Counted from the stretch's first letter, positions 31,678 to 43,813 are shown. The stretch: 64,000 nucleotides of DNA from Selaginella moellendorffii (GCF_000143415.4 NW_003314331.1:932066-996065); one strand, 5' to 3'. Notes: generated by a model not told the origin, from the sequence alone. Translations and numbers: made by a program.

Positions 31678-32600
31678 CTCAGGAGATTACATGATATTGA
31701 GTTTGAGTTTAAGTCCAAGTTCGAACACTAATACAAGTTATGGGGTGAAAGCCCAAAGTGATCGTCCCCTAAGGGGGCGGGGGTCCAAAAGTATAATAAG
31801 GAGAGTGTGGGGGTTGAACCCTAATAGAACTATTTTGGCTAGGAAAGATTAATGTGCCTAAGAAGGCTACACCCATGTGGTGGGTGATGATATAACCACT
31901 AAAGAGTTTAAGGCTAAAGTGAACACAAATTAATAAGTAAAGTAATTTGGTGAAATGTTCAAAAGTTGACTTTAACTCCTCTAAGAAATCGAATGGTTGA
32001 TACTCCTACTTGGATACCTAGTGTGGTTTTAATCTAAAGAGTTTAAGGCTAAAGTGAACACTCCTACCTACTTGGATACCTAGTGTGGTTTTAATCTAAA
32101 GAGTTTAAGGCTAAAGTGAACACAAATTAATAAGTAAAGTAATTTGGTGAAATGTTCAAAAGTTGACTTTAACTCCTCTAAGAAATCAAATGGTCGATAC
32201 TCCTACCTACTTGGATACCTAGTGTGGCTCATTAAAACCTCAGGAGCTTACATGATATTGAGTTTGAGTTTGAGTTCAAGTTCGAACACTAATACAAGTT
32301 ATGGGGTGAAAGCCCAAAGCGATCGTCCCCTAAGGGGGCGGGGGTCCAAAAGTATAATAAGGAGAGTGTGGGGGTTGAACCCTAATAAAACTATTTTGGC
32401 TAGGAAAGATTAATGTGCCCAAGAAGGCTACACCCATGTAGTGGGTGATGATATAACCACTAAAGAGTTTAAGGCTAAAGTGAACACAAATTAATAAGTA
32501 AAGTAATTTGGTGAAATGTTTAAAAGTTGACTTTAGCTCCTCTAGGAAATCAAATGGTCGATACTCCTACCTACTTGGATACCTAGTGTGGCTCATTAAA
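31678..32600 (+). repeat. Tandem direct duplication, ~560 bp period
   Basis: The stretch starting 'caggagattacatgatattg' at 31680 repeats at 32242 ('caggagcttacatgatattg'). Both copies include 'atggggtgaaagcccaaag' and end in 'gatacctagtgtgg'. The 'agagtttaaggctaaagtgaacac' piece is present four times (31901, 32037, 32099 and 32464), so smaller duplications lie inside. Confidence 0.85.
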
Positions 32601-35299
32601 ACCTCACTTTAGCCATATGGCTAACATATCCAAAGGCAAAAGGTTGGGGGAGTACTCACAAAGGTTATATAGGGCAATAATGTTTTGAAATATCATCTCA
32701 AAGTACTAGATTGTGGAAAGGAAGAAAAGTAATCCTTTTAGGTAGTAACTAAGGATATAGTCATGTGGTGAAAAAGTCCCAAATGTTAGTGGGACTTAAT
32801 AGTCAAGCCTTCAAATCTTAATTTAGTGGTAGTGTTGGTGAGCACAGAAAAGGACTTGATAGGGACCGAAGAAGAAATATTAGAGAAGAGTGTTCTTTAT
32901 ATCTCTAAACATTTTAAGAAAATAAGATGTGGTTATAGGATGACCACTTATGGATGGATGTCTTAGTCTTTAGGAGATAAGATTGTGGTACAAGTGGTCT
33001 TGGATGACTAATGAGATAAAAGTGAATGAATATGGCATTAGTGTAACAAGTTGATATATTAATGGTACTTTTAGGTGTGTATTGTGGGATTGGACATATG
33101 CAGCACTTAGGCTAAGTGCAAAGGAAAAGTGTTACCATTCATAGAGGTAACAAGTTTATAAATCAGGAATAATACTTATAGAGGTTATAAGTGACACTCC
33201 TCCAAGTGGTCAAAGGTGTGATTAAGTGATTAAAGTAGAATGGAAAAATTAGTCATTTATAACTTGGTATTGGAACTATTCTTTAATTTGACTTTAATTA
33301 ACAATCAAATATATCACTATTTGATATTGACATTTAAAAGTTCCAGAAGTGAAGCTATACTAGAGGAGTTGCATGTCAGGAGGAGTGGCTCTCCACTTTA
33401 GTTTATGCATAAACTGGTAGCAATATGGTGGATAGAAAAGGGGCAATAAGGGAATGACTTTGGGATCTTAGGAACAATGGAAAGTTTTTCTTGAAGAGTT
33501 AAGAATATAATTCATATAAGCATTTAACTTAGTAAATTAACTAATATGGTTGTGGTAAACAATTATAGTTAGATCATAAGAAGGATAAAAACTCCAAGAT
33601 AATAAAAGAGTCATAAAATTATCCTTATATAGTTAAAGATGGTGCACATGAATTTAAGAATAAAGTTAATAATTGTGGAAAGTCAAATACGAATGAGGAC
33701 ATATATCCTTGAAATGGTAGTTAGGCTACCTTTAATAAATGCCCGAACAACCCAAGGAGTTTGGGGGTATACTCAAAAGATGAGTCGGTGCTTTCATTAT
33801 ATAAAAGGATAATTCTATAACTTATGTGAAACAAAGAATAATTGTGTCAGAATAACACTTGTAAAAACAGCTTGTATGAATAAAACATAAATATAAGAAG
33901 TTGTATTTGAGTATGGTGGCATCTCAAAAATAGCCAATGAGACTAGGACCTTATAGATTGTTAGATTAATAAAGTCCAAAAGTTGAATGACTTAAAAGAG
34001 TTAAGGAACAATCTTAAAAGATTAGTGAAAACATATTTGGATAAAAATATGTGGTATCTAGTGAAGGATTGGGAAAATCATGAGATCCAAATATAAAAAC
34101 AGTGGGTATCTCATTAATGGCAGAAAATGCTATACTAAAGTCATGGAAAAGTGTTTATGTAAAAAAATAACTTTAGCAAGGAGTTATGTGTGATCACTGT
34201 AGTGCAATACTAATTAATAGTTGGCATAAAAAATGACTATGGTGGTTTTCGCAAGATAGATACAAGTGGGAAATGTTGTGAAGGTAAGCTCATAAAGTTG
34301 ATGGTGTAGAAACATCAAATGTCTCAAGAGATGATACCTTAAGATCAAATTATGAGAACCCTTTGCCAAAGGAATTCTAATGAAAATAGGGTTGGCATAT
34401 CTTGGATATTGTTGGATTTGTATGTTTGTATCGAATATTGATGAAGGTGTGGAAGCATTAGCAATGAATTGAAGGACATAATAACTATGAGGCAAGTAAA
34501 TAAAATTTAACATGCTCAATACATATTAAGCAATAAAACAATGCAAAAGTAGCATAAAAGCAAAGGGCCAAAAGGAAGCACAAGAGCAAAGCTATGTTGT
34601 GAGGGAGAGTAAGCAAGGCTGAGTTGAGAGGGAGAGATGGGAAAGGTTCCTACTAGTAGGAGCAAGGCCATAGCAAAGGAGATTGCTCAAGGTAAGCAAG
34701 CATAACTTGCATTTTCCAAAATTCAAGAGGATGAAAGTGAGATGGAGGAAGAAGCACAAGAGGGAAGTTGAAGAGAAGATGATTCATAGGAAGAAATCAA
34801 CTTGCCCTCTTTAGTTTCAATCATTGAACTTGGTAAATTTTATGTGGGGATAATTGATGAAGTGGCACTAGTTAAGGAGTGGGGCCTTTGAAGAATGGAA
34901 AAGCAAGGTTTTCATTGATGTGTGAGTTATGATTTATAAGCATGGTAGTTGGACAAGTAAGTATCTAAATTTGCTAAAGCTAGCAACAATTGAGATAACA
35001 CAGCTTTATGTGAGTGTGGGTGAAGATTAAGTTTCGAAATCAAACAAGGACAACTACAGTGGATGCGTTGATGAGGATTTCTATTGAGGGTCCACCTATA
35101 GACACTTTCAACTTTAACACTGTAATTTAAGCATGGAAAGATGGAATAATGCATAAACATATTTACACTAGTTGGTGTTTTAAACTTCCTTTTATATTCG
35201 TTAATTTAAGGATATTTTCATAACTAAATTCTCAAACAACTTGGGATTTTAAGGATTTTTTTTCTTGTACAGTAAAAGAGGTTTGTTATACAATGTATC

Positions 35300-37273
35300 T
35301 CCTCCAACACCCATGCTTCTTCAGGAGGGGCATTGCCATCAACGCAGAGGAGTTTGTGTGTCGAGATGTGGCAGATCCAATGCCCTGGAAGCAGGCAAGC
35401 GCTTGCACGCTCTGATCGCGCAGCTGCGATTACATGGCCAACATTGGCCCACCAGAATCGGTAATCTTCTTGTGGAGATGTATGGCAAATGTGGCAGTGC
35501 GCACAACGGGCGCACAGCATTGATGCCATTGCCGACAAGAACGTTTTCTCTTGGGGCTTCTTGATCGCCGCTTATGCTAGCAGGGATGAGAGATTTAAGG
35601 TTCTTGGGTTGGAGGGAGTAAAACCGGACAAGGTGGCGTTCCTTAGCCTGGTGAGGTCTTGCTTGCATGGCAACCTTGTTCGATTGCTCCTCGAGGAGTG
35701 TGGCCGTAGCAGGATTTGCAGATTGCCACAGAGCTTCTGAGGATGTATGGATCACTGCAGGAAGGCCGAATGGCTCGAACGTTTTTGGAGAGTCTTGGAC
35801 AGAAAGATCTGGTGGCCTGGAATGCGATGATCGACGCTCATGGCCGGTGCGGGCAATGCAAAGAGGCATTTCCAATTTACGAGCAAGCGGACAAAGTCAC
35901 CTACACGACGCTTCTTTCATGCTGTGACGATCTGGGCGATGGAGAAGAGATCCATGCTTGTGTAGTGAGGGATGGGATCGAATGGGACGTTGCCATGTCC
36001 ACTGCATTGGTGCGCTGCTACGGTCGCTGCGGAAATCCAGAGAAAGCAGTGGCTGTGTTTGAGAATTTCTCAGGGAATAAGGACGTAGGGCTGTGGACTG
36101 CGATGATCCTCTGCTTCGATCAGAACCAAAAGATCACGGAAGCCATTCCGGGGGATGGAGCAGCATGGTTTTCGAGCAAGCAGCTTTACATTGGTTGCTC
36201 TTCTCCAGGGATTGTCGAGCTCTTCAAAGTCTGGGTTTAGCACAGGCATGATAAACACGATCAGCTCGAGAGCCATGGAGTTTCTGTGTTCTACTGGAGG
36301 AGATGTCTCAACCAGGGACGATCTAGTTGTTGCTACAGCACTGGTGAAATGCTTTGGAAGTCACAGGAGAATCAATGAAGCTGAGGAGGTGTTTGAGAGA
36401 TTTCGACTCTGTAGATTCGACTTGGTGCTCTGGAACGCCATGGTATGGGCTTATGCCGACACCAGCCATCCCGAAGAAGTTCTGTTCGTGCTGAAAAAGA
36501 TGGATCTGGAAGGTGGTAAGGCTGATACGTTCACGTTTGCGACGGATTTAACTGCGTGTGCTGCCAGTTGCGAGCATGCATTGCTATAAACGAGCTTTCT
36601 TCACGATCGAGCGACCAGTTTGGGGCTTGGATCTGGTAGCAGCAGTTATCAACTCGTACTCCAAGTCCCCCAGAGGCTCGGGCTTGCGAGGAGCGCTTTC
36701 GAAGGACTAGCGACGGACAAACGAGATACAGTTGTGTGGAGCTCCATGAACATGGGATACGCACGATCAGGCCACATCCAAGACGCTCTGGAGATCTTCT
36801 CGAAGATGGATCATCCGGACAAGATCACAATCGCGCAGGTGCTGGATGCCTACGCGGATCTGGCATGCCTCAGCCAGTGCAAGGCCGCTCATCGGGATTT
36901 CGTGTCGCCAAACCAAGAGCTCGAGTCGGAGACAATGGTGGCCAACGCTCTTGTACACATGTACGCGAAGTGTGGGAGCCTGGACGAGGCCAGGAGAGTT
37001 TTCGACAGAATGAGCTTGCAGTCCAGGTACATCGTCTTGTGGACTGCCATGATCTCGGCTTACGCCCAGCACGGCCGGAGCTCCGAGTCGATGGAGCTGT
37101 TCCAGACGATGCAGCAGCAAGGAGTGGAGCCGAATCAAGTGACTTTCATCAGTATCTTGAGCTCTTGCAGCCACTCGGGCTTGATCGATCAAGCAGCATA
37201 CTGTTTCTACAGCATGGAGCAAGATCATAGCTTGGTGGCGTCCCAGATTGAATTGCTTTTGAAACTGAATTGA
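35300..37273 (+). pseudogene. PPR gene (second type), multiply frameshifted
   Basis: An almost complete PPR gene is readable in consecutive frames: NALEAGKRLHALIAQLRLHG, LLVEMYGKCGSA, frameshift, DKNVFSWGFLIAAYASRDE, frameshift near 35710, LGQKDLVAWNAMIDAHGRCG to GLWTAMILCF, frameshift near 36180, then FRLCRFDLVLWNAMVWAYAD. After a stop at 36587 and a final frame, ALVHMYAKCGSLDEARRVFD and SCSHSGLIDQAAYCFY follow. The last 217 codons (36620-37273) form an open frame but lack the conserved E tail. It is probably dead and is the parent type of the fragments at 17.7, 23.5, 42.7, 51.0 and 54.3 kb. Confidence 0.78.
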
Positions 37274-37362
37274 ATCAAAGCCGCTTTCTAAGGAGCAAGT
37301 CTTATGGTTTATATTCATACCATAGGTGATTCATTTATTTCGTCGTTTATTTTTCCACCCAG

Positions 37363-40051
37363 TCAAGCACGAATGAAATCGTTTACCTGGACACTAATGG
37401 GGCTCTGTACATAATGGACGCCATCTGACCAAGTGATGGAGCCAAAAGCATAGTGTCCCACGGAACGAACTATTTTAGCAGCCTCAAACGTGATCTCATA
37501 CGACAGTTTTGTCCCAGAGCTGTTGAAATGGAGAATGTCTGGTTTGACTGTAACTTTGACGCTATGCGGCTCTTCCACAATTGCCCTGTAACTTGAGTAT
37601 GGTGTTCCTACGTTTGTCACAACTCTTTTCACTGTTTTGGCTCCCACCAGGTTGGAGATTGTTATCGAGGGATAGTTCAGCTCAGTGGCTGCTAGAGTCT
37701 GAGACGAGCATTTGGAGTGTTCAATCTTGCAAATGCTGCCCAGACTGCAGCAGAAGAGAGCATAGTCTTGAGGAGTGGTAACGTAAACAAGGCCTGGATC
37801 TGCTGCTTTGGTTGGATTGATGTGTCCTGCACCATATCCGAAGGGGTTGGAATAACTTAGTGTGAAACTATCAGTTATTATATCCCTTGTGTTGTCCATG
37901 TTCCAAGCTGCAAGCGTGATACTTCAGGACAGAACTTGCAAAACCCACAATACCTGTTGTCATAATTGCAGACTTGATTGCGGAGGGGCTCCAATCTGGA
38001 TGCAAGGATTTAAGCAAAGCCGCGACACCGGAAACGTGAGGACAGGACATGGACGTGCCACTCATCGCTCCAAAACTCTTTGCTGAGCTGCTTGAATGGC
38101 TTTTTGGAGGAATAGCAGCGATTATGTCAACGCCAGGAGCAATGATATCAGGCTGCAATGCCGGTGATATATCAGATGTTTGAATTTGAAAACCAAAGGA
38201 CTCACAAACCTTCAGAATATCAGGAGAAATTGGGTTTGGTCCCCTGGATGAGAAGGTTGCAACAGTAGGGGCTGGTCCAATCCCGGTCACAGTTTCAGGT
38301 GGATGGATATAGATCGTTGACGATCTGCAATTGGAGGTAGCCAAGTTCAAATGATGAAGATAAACAAGATCGATCTGGCTTACTTCTCATGTGATCTGTG
38401 ACCTAAGAGCTGCACACCGCATGCACTGGGAACTACAAATATAGGGAGCGACAAGTTTCCTGTTATCGATATCAATCCGAATGTATCGGTGATTATAATT
38501 CCGGTGGCTCCAGCCTTTTCGATAGCATCTAGGTCCACGGGAAGCTCCGCGCTGGAAGCAAGGCAAAGGACATACTTCCCTCTCAGGGTGGTACCATTTA
38601 ATCTCGCTTCTGTGCAATAGCTGCACAGAATTCACCTCATCAGAGAGACACTAGTGTCCGAATGTATGCATACCCATCCTCCCCAGAGGCAATTCCATGC
38701 AATCCAACTTCAGAACCGGTCCGGTGCTGTGATGGCGTTGCCTGTCCAAAAACTTCAAAAATGAAGGTTCATACAGCCATTTTGCAAACCTGGCAAGAGG
38801 TAGCATTGTCGGGAAGAACGATCTTTGCATAGAAACCCCGGTCAATAGTGCTTGCTCCCACACTCAGAATCCAGGGAGCAGTGTTCGTGATTGTGGACGG
38901 ATATGGTCCCGAATTGCCACCACTTGCCACAACCAAAATCCCATTCTGGACTGCATGAAATGCGCCAATTGCAATGCCATCCGTGTTGTAGTCGTACGTA
39001 TTGTCCACGCCTGCAGAAATGGAGAGGATGTCGACTCCGTCATGAATTGCGTAGTCGATTGCAGAAATAATGTCTGCTTCGAAGCTGCTACTCTCTTCAT
39101 AGAGTTTGTACATTGCAAGCCTAGCCATTGGTGCTCCACCACGAGCTATTCCACTGCCAAATTCATCATCGCTGGCTCCATATACAAGCCTGCCTACAGC
39201 GGTCGACGATGTATGCGTGCCGTGAGAGTTTTTGTCCCTGGGTGATCTGTAGTCTTCCACGCTAGGATCCACACTTTGGTCGAAATATCGAGCTCCTATA
39301 AGTTTCCTGCATTCAACCGTTAAAACACATTAAACGACTATACTTCCAAGTCACTCGGAGGTCCCAACAACGAACCTATTACAGTTTGAAGCCGTGAAAT
39401 TCTCGCCTATTTGACATATTCCCTTCCATCTTGTGGGAACTGGTGGCATTGATTTGTCATTGAAACTCTCAGCTTCAGGCCATACACCTGCAGAAAAGTT
39501 CCGAGATTTTGGTATCTGCTGCACACTAGAATCTGAAACTTAACAAACACCTGAATCCACAACCCCAACAATTACGTCCACTCCGAAGCCAGATTCTTGC
39601 AAAATGCCTTTGGGCTTCATGACATCCAATCCAAGGAAGTCCCAGCTGTGAGTTGTATGCAGCTTCATCTTTTTGCTGCGGAACACAGACACAACTCCAG
39701 GCATCTCTGTTACAGAAGTATTAGCCTGAAAACTGAGAGCACAGCCACTTACTGGACAAAGCTTTTGCATGCCCTGGATTCATATCTGCTGCGAAACCGC
39801 TGAATCCATGCCGGTAGCTGTACAAAATAGCACGTTTTGCCAAATCTTCACTTCCCAACACACTGGCCAGCGTGTCGTGATGGGATTTCGTTACCAGTTC
39901 GTGGTCTTCAACGGTTTTCTTCCCCATGTAGACTATATAAACCTACGATGGCACCAGTTACCGACCGCTGTAGACTCAATAAAATACTTACCTCTCCCAT
40001 CAAGCACTGGATTTGAGCCAGAAGAATAAGAAAAGCGATTAGTCGTGCCAT
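37363..40051 (-). CDS. Subtilisin-like serine protease (plant SBT family)
   Basis: Ten exons: 40051-39992, 39942-39753, 39706-39551, 39487-39376, 39306-38790, 38741-38674, 38620-38384, 38324-38210, 38152-37954 and 37907-37363. They encode 732 residues; introns are 46-69 bp and all phases close. Residues 1-20 are a signal peptide ([20 protein letters not shown]). VYIVYMG starts the I9 propeptide. The catalytic triad is Asp134 (GVVDSGVW), His201 ([10 protein letters not shown]) and Ser519 ([16 protein letters not shown]), with oxyanion Asn304 (ASGGNSGP). A PA domain lies between ([20 protein letters not shown]), and a fibronectin-III-like C-terminal domain ends the protein ([12 protein letters not shown] onward). 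Plant subtilases process peptide hormones and wall proteins in the apoplast. Multi-exon plant subtilases are common in older clades. It appears fully functional. Cleavage of PSY-like precursors is possible but pure speculation. Confidence 0.93.
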
Positions 40052-40282
40052 TCTTCAGGAGTGCAATGCAATGGAAAATCCCTAGCTGCTTTCCGAGCAT
40101 ACCCGGGGGTTGATATAGAGGCCACCCCAGTCAGCATTCTGACCAGATGTACTGTGTGGGCCTTCAGGCACTCGAATTTTCTTTAGTTGCGATGTTGATC
40201 CGGCTGGCCCATCCGACCACTAGTAGTGGAGCCGCAAACAGCCAATGGGGTTGTCTGTAGTGCTGCCACTTCCCCCACCAAT

Positions 40283-40744
40283 TCATTGCAGCAGAACTTT
40301 GATTGCAGGATCGAACAGAAACAATGCACAGTACTCATTGCAGGTGAAAAACAAATTCGAGAAGCACATTAGGCTTCGTCCATTGATGATCCTGCATGTA
40401 AACACATTCTCTCTACAAAGAAAGTCGATGAACAAGCCGTTCCTGTTCAAAGCTGCGTAAGCTCCTAGTGCGGATAGGAGAATCTGTGTCAATGCAACCA
40501 CCCTGGAGCCTTTACTTTTGAGATACTTGCGGTGATTACATCCAAATGTATGCAAGCCTGAAGTGGTGAATCTGCTGTCGATGAGGTGGTATGTGGCACT
40601 GGCTTTAAACTTAATGTGGTACTGGTATGCTGATGCGAGAGTGACGCCTAGAAATTCAACCAAACCCAAAACAAACAGACCTCTACAATTCAATTTGCAA
40701 GGTTCTAAAAAAGACAGCTCTAAGACAAATAATGCTGCTGCCAA
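40283..40744 (-). CDS. Unrecognised membrane-protein exon
   Basis: A minus-strand open frame of 153 codons with several hydrophobic segments (LAAALFVLELSF, GLFVLGLVEFLGVTLASA, VVALTQILLSALGAYAAL) and cysteines in FTCRIIN and FFTCNEYC. There is no ATG at its 5' end, so it would be an internal or last exon, or a fragment. The four-helix layout recalls small plant wall-related membrane families, but I cannot name one. It lies upstream of the subtilase on the same strand. Confidence 0.4.
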   Translation of the reverse strand: MAAALFVLELSFLEPCKLNCRGLFVLGLVEFLGVTLASAYQYHIKFKASATYHLIDSRFTTSGLHTFGCNHRKYLKSKGSRVVALTQILLSALGAYAALNRNGLFIDFLCRENVFTCRIINGRSLMCFSNLFFTCNEYCALFLFDPAIKVLLQ

Positions 40745-41190
40745 GCAGGCCAGGATTTCAAGTTGTTAAAGTTGCATCTTCACATCAAATGCCCGTTTAA
40801 CTATCACTTAGTCAGATATCGTCGTCGGGAGCACGCTGTCAAAATGCAGCCACATAGCTCTTTTGAGATTTTAGGTGAAGTATTAAAAAAAATTCAAAAA
40901 AACTATTACTTGCAGATGACGTTTAATCAAAGACCACGATGAAGTTGGCCACGCCCAGGGCCAGCGGCCCATTTGGAGGAGCACAATTAACTCGCGCCCG
41001 AATTTCACCTCTTTATACTGCTCCAGCATGTGGGCTCAATCCACCTGAAAACTAACCTGAAACAAAATGAAAGCAACAAACACGCGTTGACTGAAGAGGA
41101 TTCTTTGTATCATGGAGATTTGTTTGACCAGTCACACATTTTAAGAGCGGCGTGTGACGGAGGAAAACGGGTTAGCGATAATATAGTTGG
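40745..41190. other. Intergenic, nothing recognised
   Basis: No gene, RNA or repeat that I can support. Confidence 0.4.
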
Positions 41191-41197
41191 CTTTCAC

Positions 41198-42024
41198 TCA
41201 CGCTGCTCGAACTTTCTTCACAACCAAGTTGCTACTAAAACCGGGAGCACTCCTCTTCACTCCACAGCGCCTCCTCCTGTGAATCGTCTTCTTGATCTTA
41301 CTGCTGCAATACTCCACGATCCAGGGATGATCCAGCACACCATCCAGCATCAACCTCTCGCTCGGCTCCACAGCCAGCATCCCGCAGATGAGATCCTCCA
41401 CCTCGTCTGAGAGAGGACAACCATCCGGGAATTCCCCGGCTCGCAACAACTCGATCTCCCTGGATTGCTTGTAGCCTCTCAGCAACTCCCACATGTCGAT
41501 GTCTGTAGTGTAAAAGCTCTGCAACCTTGAGTCACCATGACCACTCTTACAGCTCGTCATCTCCGGGGCCATATACTTCCCGGTTCCACAGTACTGCGAC
41601 ATCTCCTTGGGGTCGTCCGTGGCCACTCCAAAGTCTCCATCGTGCACGGCAAGAGCGTCCAGCTTGACGAAGATGTTCTTCGGCTTGAGATTCCGGTGGA
41701 CGATGCCACTGGTATGTATCACCTTGAGCGCCTCCGCCAGAAGCTGGATGGTCTTGGCGGCCTCCTTCTCGCCCAGCGGCCCTCCCTTGATCAATCGATG
41801 CCACAGACTAGGGCCGCACAGCTCCATCATCATGGTCCCGTAGCAAGCCCCGCCGCTCCTCTCCCTCACGAAGCCCGCCAAGGAGACCACTCCATCCCGG
41901 CATAGCTCGTGGCACCCTTGAGCACGAAAACCTGGCCCTGGCGCCCCAGCCTCTGGCCCCTCGTGTAGATCTTGAGGAGCTCGGCACAATCGTCGTCCTC
42001 GAACTCACCGTCTTCGCGCACCAT
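41198..42024 (-). pseudogene. CDPK/CAMK-like protein kinase remnant (retro-type, N-lobe broken)
   Basis: Reading the minus strand from the ATG at 42024, MVREDGEFEDDDCAELLKIY and GQRLGRQGQVFVLKG give a glycine-loop-like start. The frame then changes near 41910 and continues MMMELCGPSLWHRLIKGGPL to SGIVHRNLKPKNIFV. DGDFGVATDD, CGTGKYMAPEM, a shortened C-lobe and LDHPWIVEY follow. The ATP-anchoring VAxK lysine and helix C are missing, HRD is HRN, and the region around APE to the DxW helix is shortened. The family phosphorylates proteins on Ser/Thr. Here at best a pseudokinase is possible, and the frameshift argues for a pseudogene. It has no introns, unlike typical CDPK genes. Confidence 0.72.
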
Positions 42025-42690
42025 CGTCCTCTCGCGCAATGATATGAGTAGAAACCCTAGCTTCACATAACGACTATATGTCGACGGCTGGGATGGCGTT
42101 TTGCCGACGGCTGAGATGTGATCGGCGATCAACGGTGCCGATGTGCCTAACCGTGAATATTTTTCGTCACCTTCTTGGACAGGCAAGACAGCGTAGTTGT
42201 AAGTTGAGCTCACTTCCAAACTTTTCTATATAAGCCTCCACAATCTTTTGATCTCGCATTTGTCAAGAAGATTTGGAAGCACAGGACCCAGAACCGGAGG
42301 CTTGTCGAGCTGGGCAAGCTACAAAGTTTTCTTCCTCTACAAAGCTCTCATGTTCTTCGCAAGGATTCACCTTGCGAGCTTTGTTCCAGGATTAAAAATG
42401 CGGATAAACAACTTGCAATCAACCTGTGACAGGAAACTGGAGGAGCTCAAATTCCTTCTCAAGTTTCTCACACAAAGGCACGTTTTCAAGCCTTCACTCC
42501 TCGATCTAACACGTGCAAAGGGGATGATCCACTAGGAAGAACTTTGACGTGTTTGCCGGGGAGGTCGGGGAACTTGCAAAAAGTTGGTCCGGCGGCTGAA
42601 CACGCAAAAAGCTCAGAATATAACTAGCCTCGGGAAAGAATCACCCAAGTCAAGCAAATGGCAATCCAGCCTCAACAGCTTGGCGGAAGA
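42025..42690. other. Intergenic, no supported gene
   Basis: A 62-codon plus-strand frame starts with the ATG at 42350 (MFFARIHLASFVPGLKMRIN) and ends at 42535. It has no family match and poor start context, so it is not called as a gene. Confidence 0.35.
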
Positions 42691-42719
42691 AAGGATTCTG
42701 TCCTCGTACTAGGCTTTTG

Positions 42720-43240
42720 AAAATTTCTAAGCAGGGGCATTGCGATCGACGGGCTCTTGTGTGGAGAAGTGGCAGATCCAGTGCCCTCGAAGCAGGCAAA
42801 CTCCATGGCCGCAGGGTCTACAATCTTTTGGTGGAGCGCGCAAGAACGTCTTCTCTTGATCACGGCCTATGCTAGCAGAAAAGAGGGGTGGAGGGAGTGA
42901 GCGAAGCAAGGACACTTAAGGTGGCGTTCCTCAGGCTGGCGAGGTCTTGCTGCAGGGCAACCCTGTTCAGGCGCTCCTTGAGGAGTGTGGCCTGAGCAGA
43001 GATCTGCAGATTGCCACAGAGATTCTAAGGAATCGAAGCTCTGCTGGCTGGAGAAGTTTTTAAGAAACAGAAAAATCTGGTGACGACAGTGCGGGCAATC
43101 CAAAGATACACGAGCACCTACACGACGCTTTGCTGTGACGATCTGGGCGATGGAGAAGAGATCCACGCTTGTGTTGTGAGGGCTGGGATCGAATGGAACG
43201 TTGCCATGTCCACTTCATTGGGGCGCTTTCTGCTCAGTGG
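42720..43240 (+). pseudogene. PPR (second type) fragment
   Basis: Nucleotide relic of the start of the 35.3 kb PPR pseudogene: 'gaagcaggcaaactcc', 'aagaacgtcttctcttg' and LCCDDLGDGEEIHACVVRAG with IEWNVAMSTSLGRF. Several deletions and stops. It ends at the palindromic retroelement region. Confidence 0.7.
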
Positions 43241-43289
43241 ACTCGTGCACCTTAAAACTCCCAAGCTTTCAAATCTTAGCTACGGCATA

Positions 43290-43813
43290 TGTTAGGATCC
43301 TATCCCTTACACCCTAAGCCAACTGGCTAAAGGGGTGATCACTTGATTGCAGGGCCCTTTCCTTATCCTATTATCCTAACCTGGTGCCTAATAATCCTCC
43401 CCCTCGTCAGGGAATGATCGTCCGTGATCATACTTAGGCCATCCTCCGGTCACCATGGTCCTTCTTTTAGGGTCTACCAAACCTTGGTTCTCCCTCTAGA
43501 TCCACCATGTTAAATATTCCTTTAGAATATTCTTGCCCCACTCGTCAGCCACGAGAATCGAACTGGGCAAGAATATTCTAAAGGAATATTTAACATGGTG
43601 GATCTAGAGGGAGAACCAAGGTTTGGTAGACCTTAAAAGAAGGACCATGGTGACCGGAGGATGGCATAAGTATGATCACAGATGATCATTCCTTGACGAG
43701 GGGGAGGATTGTTAGGCACCAGGTCAGGATAATAGGATAAGGAAAGGGCCCTGCAATCAAGTGATCACCCCTTTAGCCAGTTGGCTTAGGGTGTAAAGGA
43801 TAGGATCCTAACA
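43290..43813. repeat. Near-perfect palindrome, ~249-bp arms, ~27-bp loop
   Basis: 43290-43538 is the reverse complement of 43565-43813 with only scattered mismatches, for example 'cctatcccttacaccc' against 'cctatcctttacaccc'. Each arm contains a polypurine tract (gagggggaggat) followed outward by a TGTTAGG...CCTAACA miniature LTR. The unit is thus the 3' end of a retroelement joined head-to-head to its own inverted copy. The loop itself holds a small CTCGT/ACGAG hairpin. Confidence 0.93.
43710..43813 (+). repeat. Miniature LTR 1 (104 bp)
   Basis: Starts TGTTAGGCACC and ends GGATCCTAACA, so TG...CA ends with a 7-bp inverted repeat. It is preceded by the polypurine tract 'gagggggaggat' (43699-43709) and followed at once by TTGGTATCGGAGC, a one-mismatch match to the initiator-tRNA-Met primer-binding site. 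The inverse copy forms the left end of the palindrome. Confidence 0.75.

Larger units (their letters stand above)
30970..35250. other. AT-rich transposon debris between block A and the PPR pseudogene
   Basis: About 4.3 kb with no open frame above ~100 codons. It has direct and inverted repeats listed separately and many short AT-rich runs. Segments at 32.88-33.09 kb recur inverted at 62.68-62.89 kb. Nothing identifies a transposase or reverse transcriptase, so the element class is unknown. Confidence 0.5.

Noticed and set aside
36767-37318. Minus-strand 183-codon open frame
   Set aside because: Antisense shadow of the PPR repeats on the plus strand, which show clear family motifs in order.
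42248-42535. 95-codon plus-strand frame upstream of the PPR fragment
   Set aside because: It has no ATG at its start, no recognised family and no splice partners, so it is not supported as a gene.
43290-43813. CRISPR-like or MITE interpretation of the palindrome
   Set aside because: There is no spaced repeat array. Each arm shows purine tract, TG...CA LTR ends and, on the right, a primer-binding site, which fit retroelement ends rather than a DNA-transposon MITE.
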